DNA of 64,000 nt from Pochonia chlamydosporia 170. Lineage: Eukaryota > Ascomycota > Sordariomycetes > Hypocreales > Clavicipitaceae. The notes beneath the pieces are model-generated. The model was not told the DNA's origin. It made no database searches and saw only the letters and a list, made by a program, of their open reading frames with translations. Below, piece by piece: positions 60,380 through 64,000 of this stretch. The position numbers and the translations under genes are program-made. The first letter of the stretch is position 1. Every line of letters begins with the position of its first letter. Where the stretch lies: positions 2,418,001 through 2,482,000 of the forward strand of contig NC_035792.1 of the NCBI RefSeq assembly GCF_001653235.2. Direction: 5' to 3'.

Positions 60380-62241
60380 ATGTGAATGCATAGCGAGTCG
60401 GTTAATATAGCGAGTTAGTCACGCGACTATAAAAATAGCACTATCCTTCTTTAATTGCATATTTCTCCGCTATAAATCATGGAATTATTAAGTAAAGAGA
60501 ATCACATAAACTTAGCCCTTAAAGCGATATAATAAGACCTAAAGCTAAGCATTTAAGGCATAGCAAAGGTATATAGTGTTAGCTATAGTTTACTGTATAA
60601 TTAACGTAATAGTAAAACTGCAAGACGTAATACTATGCCTAATTCTTAAAAGCTTATAGATCTAGAGGAATTAACTATTATTAAATATATTCTTAACCTA
60701 GACGCGCAATCCTTTCCTCCCTAGCTTAGTAGTGTGGAAGATATGGCAAATTAACTGCTTGCTAATTATAACGTGCTAACTGTGGGACTATAATAGGCTT
60801 TAAACTTTATTAAATGCTAACTATAGCTTTCTACGCGTTTTACGCATAAGTATAACTATTAGAGGGCCTTATGTAAAGATCTAAAGATAATTAGCTCTTA
60901 GTTTAAGCTTATATATAATATAGTTACAAAATATAGCATATATAATAATAATTTTTATAACTTTAATAAGACTAGCTTTATAATAGGCATAATCTTAACT
61001 ATAATAGTTATTACAAGCTTAGAAAGACGTGGTAATCTAACTTTAGCTTAGCTAGGTAATAGAGAATAGGTTTTAGTACTCTAGTCTATTAATTCTTGCG
61101 GTTAGGCAATCCTGCTATTTATTATAGTTATAGAGCAGTATTACCTTACAAACTAGTATAAAGATTCCACCCTACTAAGCAATTAGGTTATCTCTATAAC
61201 TTAAAATAGCTAGACTATAAATAAGAAAGCCATAGAATAGATTAGGCATTTTAAAAAGCATACTAAGCCTTAAACTTGTGGCGTATATTATCTTCTTATC
61301 CTAGATAGGCATAAAAGTTACTACTCCATGGAATTTAAGATTTTCTGTAAAGAATAGAAGATTATCACGCTTTATATGCTATCTTATTTATCTTATATTC
61401 TTTAGCCTCTAGATATTAGGTGTTTTAGGCCGCTAAAAAAGGCTTATAGTAAAGAAATTAAAGGACTTATAAGAGCGCATATAATATATACTACTAAGGC
61501 TAACTTCTTACCTGCGTTTTCTATTGCATTTAAAGCTATAATAACTAAAGAAAATATTTAGGGAGCTTTTAGAGGTATAGGACTTATTCTATTTGATCTA
61601 AAAAGTGTCCTATTGCGCCTAGATGCCTAGCTATAGACTCTAATGCAGGTTAAAGAGACAGTTAAGCTACTAAACCTGTGGGTTCTAAAGATGCTAAATA
61701 ACCTAATTAAGGCAACTTTACAGACTAACTATATTAAAAGACAAATAAGCTGCTACTAGGAAAGCTCTCTAACACAAATTTTAGCTGCTATAGATTAGTT
61801 TGTAAAGGGTACATACAGAATAATGCATAAGATAGTTCTCTTAAAGGCTAAGGTTAACTAACTTTAAGAGGCAAATAAACTACTAAGCAAGCAGTATAGG
61901 GCTAGAAAAACACAATTACGTTAAGAAGGCAGTATAACTATTACTAAAGGATAAGCTCTTTAGGATTAGAATAATATAGAAGAGCAGATATAGCAAGAAG
62001 ATTGCAGATCTAGAGGTTAGAAGCTAAGGGTTAAGATAAAGGGTTAGCAATATAGTATATGCAGTAATACTAGTTATAATGCGCAAATATGTAAGTTTAA
62101 TATAGAAATATCTAATAAAGAGAATAGCAGTAAAGATTAATTAATTTCTTATATTATGGTAGTTATTTTGTAGAATCTTTGTGATAAGGTGCGGTCGCAT
62201 AACTAACTCGCTATATTAACCGACTTGCTATGCATTCACGT
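60380..62241 (+). mobile_element. RIP-degraded Fot1/pogo-type DNA transposon
   Basis: This 1862-bp element has terminal inverted repeats of about 48 bp (left ATGTGAATGCATAGCGAGTC, right ACGTGAATGCATAGCAAGTC after reverse complement). The four mismatches between them are all transitions. A TA duplication flanks it (60378..60379 and 62242..62243), the signature of the Tc1/mariner-pogo group. The interior is a broken transposase: it begins near ELLSKE, and later shows LDRHKSYYSMEFKIFCKE, SYLSYILQPLDIRCFRPLKKAY and FLPAFSIAFKA, matching Fot1-family DDE transposases. Many in-frame TAA/TAG codons inactivate it. Confidence 0.9.
60478..61930 (+). pseudogene. Fot1/pogo transposase pseudogene
   Basis: The plus-strand reading with stops skipped shows an N-terminal helix-turn-helix/CENP-B-like region (about 60478-60900) and the DDE domain (about 60950-61600). 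The segment ILQPLDIRCFRPLKKAY is the best match to the family. Stops occur at positions expected for Gln and Trp codons, so RIP is the likely cause. No intact frame remains. Confidence 0.8.
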
Positions 62242-62243
62242 TA

Positions 62244-62560
62244 GGGTATAGCTTTAATCTAGATTATTAATAGAAAGAGGTGCCTAGTTAGATTTAAAAG
62301 TAGGGTATAATTAGAAGCTAAGGCTAAATATAATGCTATAAAACTTAAGTATAAAGCTATTATCTATACTCTTAGATGCCTAAGAATATACTTATATAGT
62401 GCCTAATTTACTCTAGAGACTAACTTCTAAGTTCTAGTCTATTAGCTTAATAGAGCTATTAATAATATTCCTAGAGCTATAATAACTTAATAGATTAGCT
62501 ATATCCTTTTATTTAATTTTACTATAAGGTATATACCTAGGGAAAAGAATAGTATTATAA
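62244..62560 (+). pseudogene. RNase H remnant of the gypsy element
   Basis: The reading continues the reverse transcriptase frame after the DNA transposon. Segments RCLVRFKSRV, AKYNAIKLKYKAIIYTLRCLRIYLY and FTLETNF match gypsy RNase H, and LNRAINNIPRAIIT follows. Trp and Gln positions are now stops. Confidence 0.75.
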
Positions 62561-62939
62561 ATAGACTTTTATAAAAAGGTTCTAGGCCTTTAGATTAAAT
62601 AGATATAAAAGTTAAAGAAGATATTAAAGAATTTATTAACCTCTACCTAAATACTATTAATATCTAAGAAAATAGTAGTAAAGTTAATAAATTAGAAGAA
62701 TATTTGCCTAAGTTCTAATAGCTAATAAGATTCCTTTAGATATAGGAAAGACTATCTAATCTAACTAAATCTAGCTACTAATAATTAAGAATAACTATAA
62801 AGAAATTCTTTTAGGATAAAGAAAGACTCTAAAAGAGACCTATAGGAATTATTAAAGGCCTTATACTTATTATTAATAACCCTAATAATAGAAGGATATT
62901 AGTTTAAGATATCTACTATATAATAGGTTATAAGAGAGT

Positions 62940-63500
62940 TAAAGTTATCTTCTAAGTTACTAGGTAAAGATACTAGTAGTTAGAAATATAGAATATAATA
63001 AAAGAGATAATTACCTATTATAATATCTACTAAAAGTTTACTCCTTAGAGGCTAAGAGAAATTATAATAGCTATAGCACCTAGAAACCTAATAAGTAAGA
63101 TATATATTAATACTTAATATATACTACCTAATTAAGAATATACCTACCTACTTAAAGCTTAGTATAATCTTACTAGTTATATAGAGGTAAAACCTATTAA
63201 AAGGGCTAATATAGTAGCTATTTAGAAGTTCTTAAGGAAAATAATAAGTTAATTTAGAATATTAAAGTATATTATCTATAATAGAGAACTAGAAATAAAA
63301 GGGTAACTTAAGAAAGCTCTCTAAGACCTAGAAACTATAGGGGTATAAGTCTTTATATATAACCTAAAAGTAAATATACCTATTAAAGCTAGCTATTAGT
63401 CTATTACTTCTACTCTAAGTAAGTCTAGAGGATTAAATAGTAAATAGTTATTATAACTTAATTTTATACTTCTAGCAAATAGAACTATAATTTAGGCCTT
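62940..63500 (+). pseudogene. Integrase remnant of the gypsy element
   Basis: Segments IIIAIAPRNLISKIYINT, EYTYLLKA, PIKRANIVAI and FLRKIIS resemble the core of Ty3/gypsy integrases. The first catalytic Asp position (IDT in relatives) reads Asn (INT). Multiple stop codons are present. Confidence 0.7.
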
Positions 63501-63779
63501 CTATAGAATATTAGCTTTCTATCTTATTTATAGGTAGAAGCTAATTCTCCTACTAGAAGTAGAATACCCTACCTAGAGAATAATTAATTAGGATAAGGTA
63601 ACCTTAAAAGAAGATCTTTTTTAAGTAAGAATTAGAATTCTTAAAAGAAAAGCTAAAGATATTACTCTAGCCTAAGAAAAGATTCTTAAATTTAGATAAT
63701 AACTAGCAGTAAGAATAAATAAAAACTAATTTACTTCTATTTAAAAAGAGAAATATTAGCTAGTTCTAGAGAGTCTTAT

Positions 63780-63964
63780 TTTAGTTTTTAATATAGTTTA
63801 TAGTATTAATATATTAACCTCTAAGAAACTTATAATAAGATAGAATAGACCTTTTTAAGTTATTAGTTAAGTCTCTATTATAGGAGCCTATAGGGTTATA
63901 ACCCTTAATAGAATAGAACTTATAAAAATAATCTCTAGGAACTACCTAAAGCTTTTTATCTAAG
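63780..63964 (+). pseudogene. C-terminal end of the gypsy polyprotein
   Basis: The segment YRVITLNRIELIKI followed by NYLKLFI resembles the C-terminal tail that follows integrase in fungal gypsy polyproteins. Stops interrupt it. The end of the coding region is estimated near 63964. Confidence 0.5.
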
Positions 63965-64000
63965 ACTCTAAAGGTTAGTAGTTATCTATAGTAAACCTAT

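Larger units (their letters stand above)
55177..64000 (+). mobile_element. RIP-degraded Ty3/gypsy retrotransposon (runs off the window)
   Basis: Reading the plus strand and ignoring stops gives gag, reverse transcriptase, RNase H and integrase in Ty3/gypsy order, all broken by many TAA and TAG codons. Stops fall where related elements have Gln or Trp, Cys codons have become Tyr, and catalytic Asp codons have become Asn. All these are C-to-T or G-to-A changes as made by RIP. A Fot1/pogo element is inserted at 60380. The polyprotein seems to end near 63960; the 3' LTR is outside the window. It cannot be functional. Confidence 0.85.

Noticed and set aside
1..64000. CRISPR arrays, bacterial operons, rRNA genes
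   Set aside because: None seen; the genome is eukaryotic and no regularly spaced repeat array or rRNA segment occurs.

Overview
The window comes from the nuclear genome of a filamentous ascomycete. The evidence is intron-rich genes with short introns (mostly 43-130 bp, GT...AG, CTAAC-type branch sites), fungal gene families, and an AT-rich block at the right end carrying repeat-induced point mutation (RIP). The gene order SLA2 - MAT - APN2 - COX13 - APC5 - CIA30-type gene is the conserved mating-type neighbourhood of Sordariomycetes, and the composition of the MAT region suggests Hypocreales, possibly Clavicipitaceae. That placement is inference; no species is claimed.

Left arm (1-19.2 kb): housekeeping genes. 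These are an NVJ2/TEX2-type lipid-transfer protein (+), REV3 translesion polymerase (-), SLU7 splicing factor (+), the divergent ribosomal protein genes RPS9 (-) and RPL21 (+), and SLA2 (+), whose last 28 codons lie behind an unusually long 831-bp intron.

Mating-type region (19.2-32.7 kb): about 9.8 kb without a credible gene, then two divergently transcribed genes of the MAT1-2 idiomorph. One is an accessory MAT1-2 gene on the minus strand; the other is MAT1-2-1, which encodes the HMG-box mating regulator. No MAT1-1 gene was seen, so this haplotype looks heterothallic and MAT1-2. 

Right flank (32.7-52.6 kb): APN2 (-) with a 13-nt microexon, COX13 (+) with an 8-nt microexon, APC5 (+), a CIA30-domain gene (-), an mL45/Tim44-like mitochondrial gene (+), a sodium:solute (urea-type) symporter (-), a multi-RRM RNA-binding protein with ten exons (-), a 211-bp hAT-type MITE, and a prolyl-iminopeptidase-like hydrolase (-).

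Right end (53.44-64 kb): a sharp switch to AT-rich, RIP-mutated DNA. Just inside it, between two direct repeats of about 220 bp (one fairly intact, one heavily RIPed), sits an apparently intact three-exon gene for a small secreted protein with six cysteines. After it comes a long Ty3/gypsy retrotransposon with gag zinc knuckle, reverse transcriptase, RNase H and integrase all degraded by C-to-T and G-to-A changes. It is interrupted by a 1862-bp Fot1/pogo-type DNA transposon that is also RIPed. Removing the transposon and one TA rejoins the RNase H reading frame. All coordinates and exon joins were worked out by eye from the sequence.
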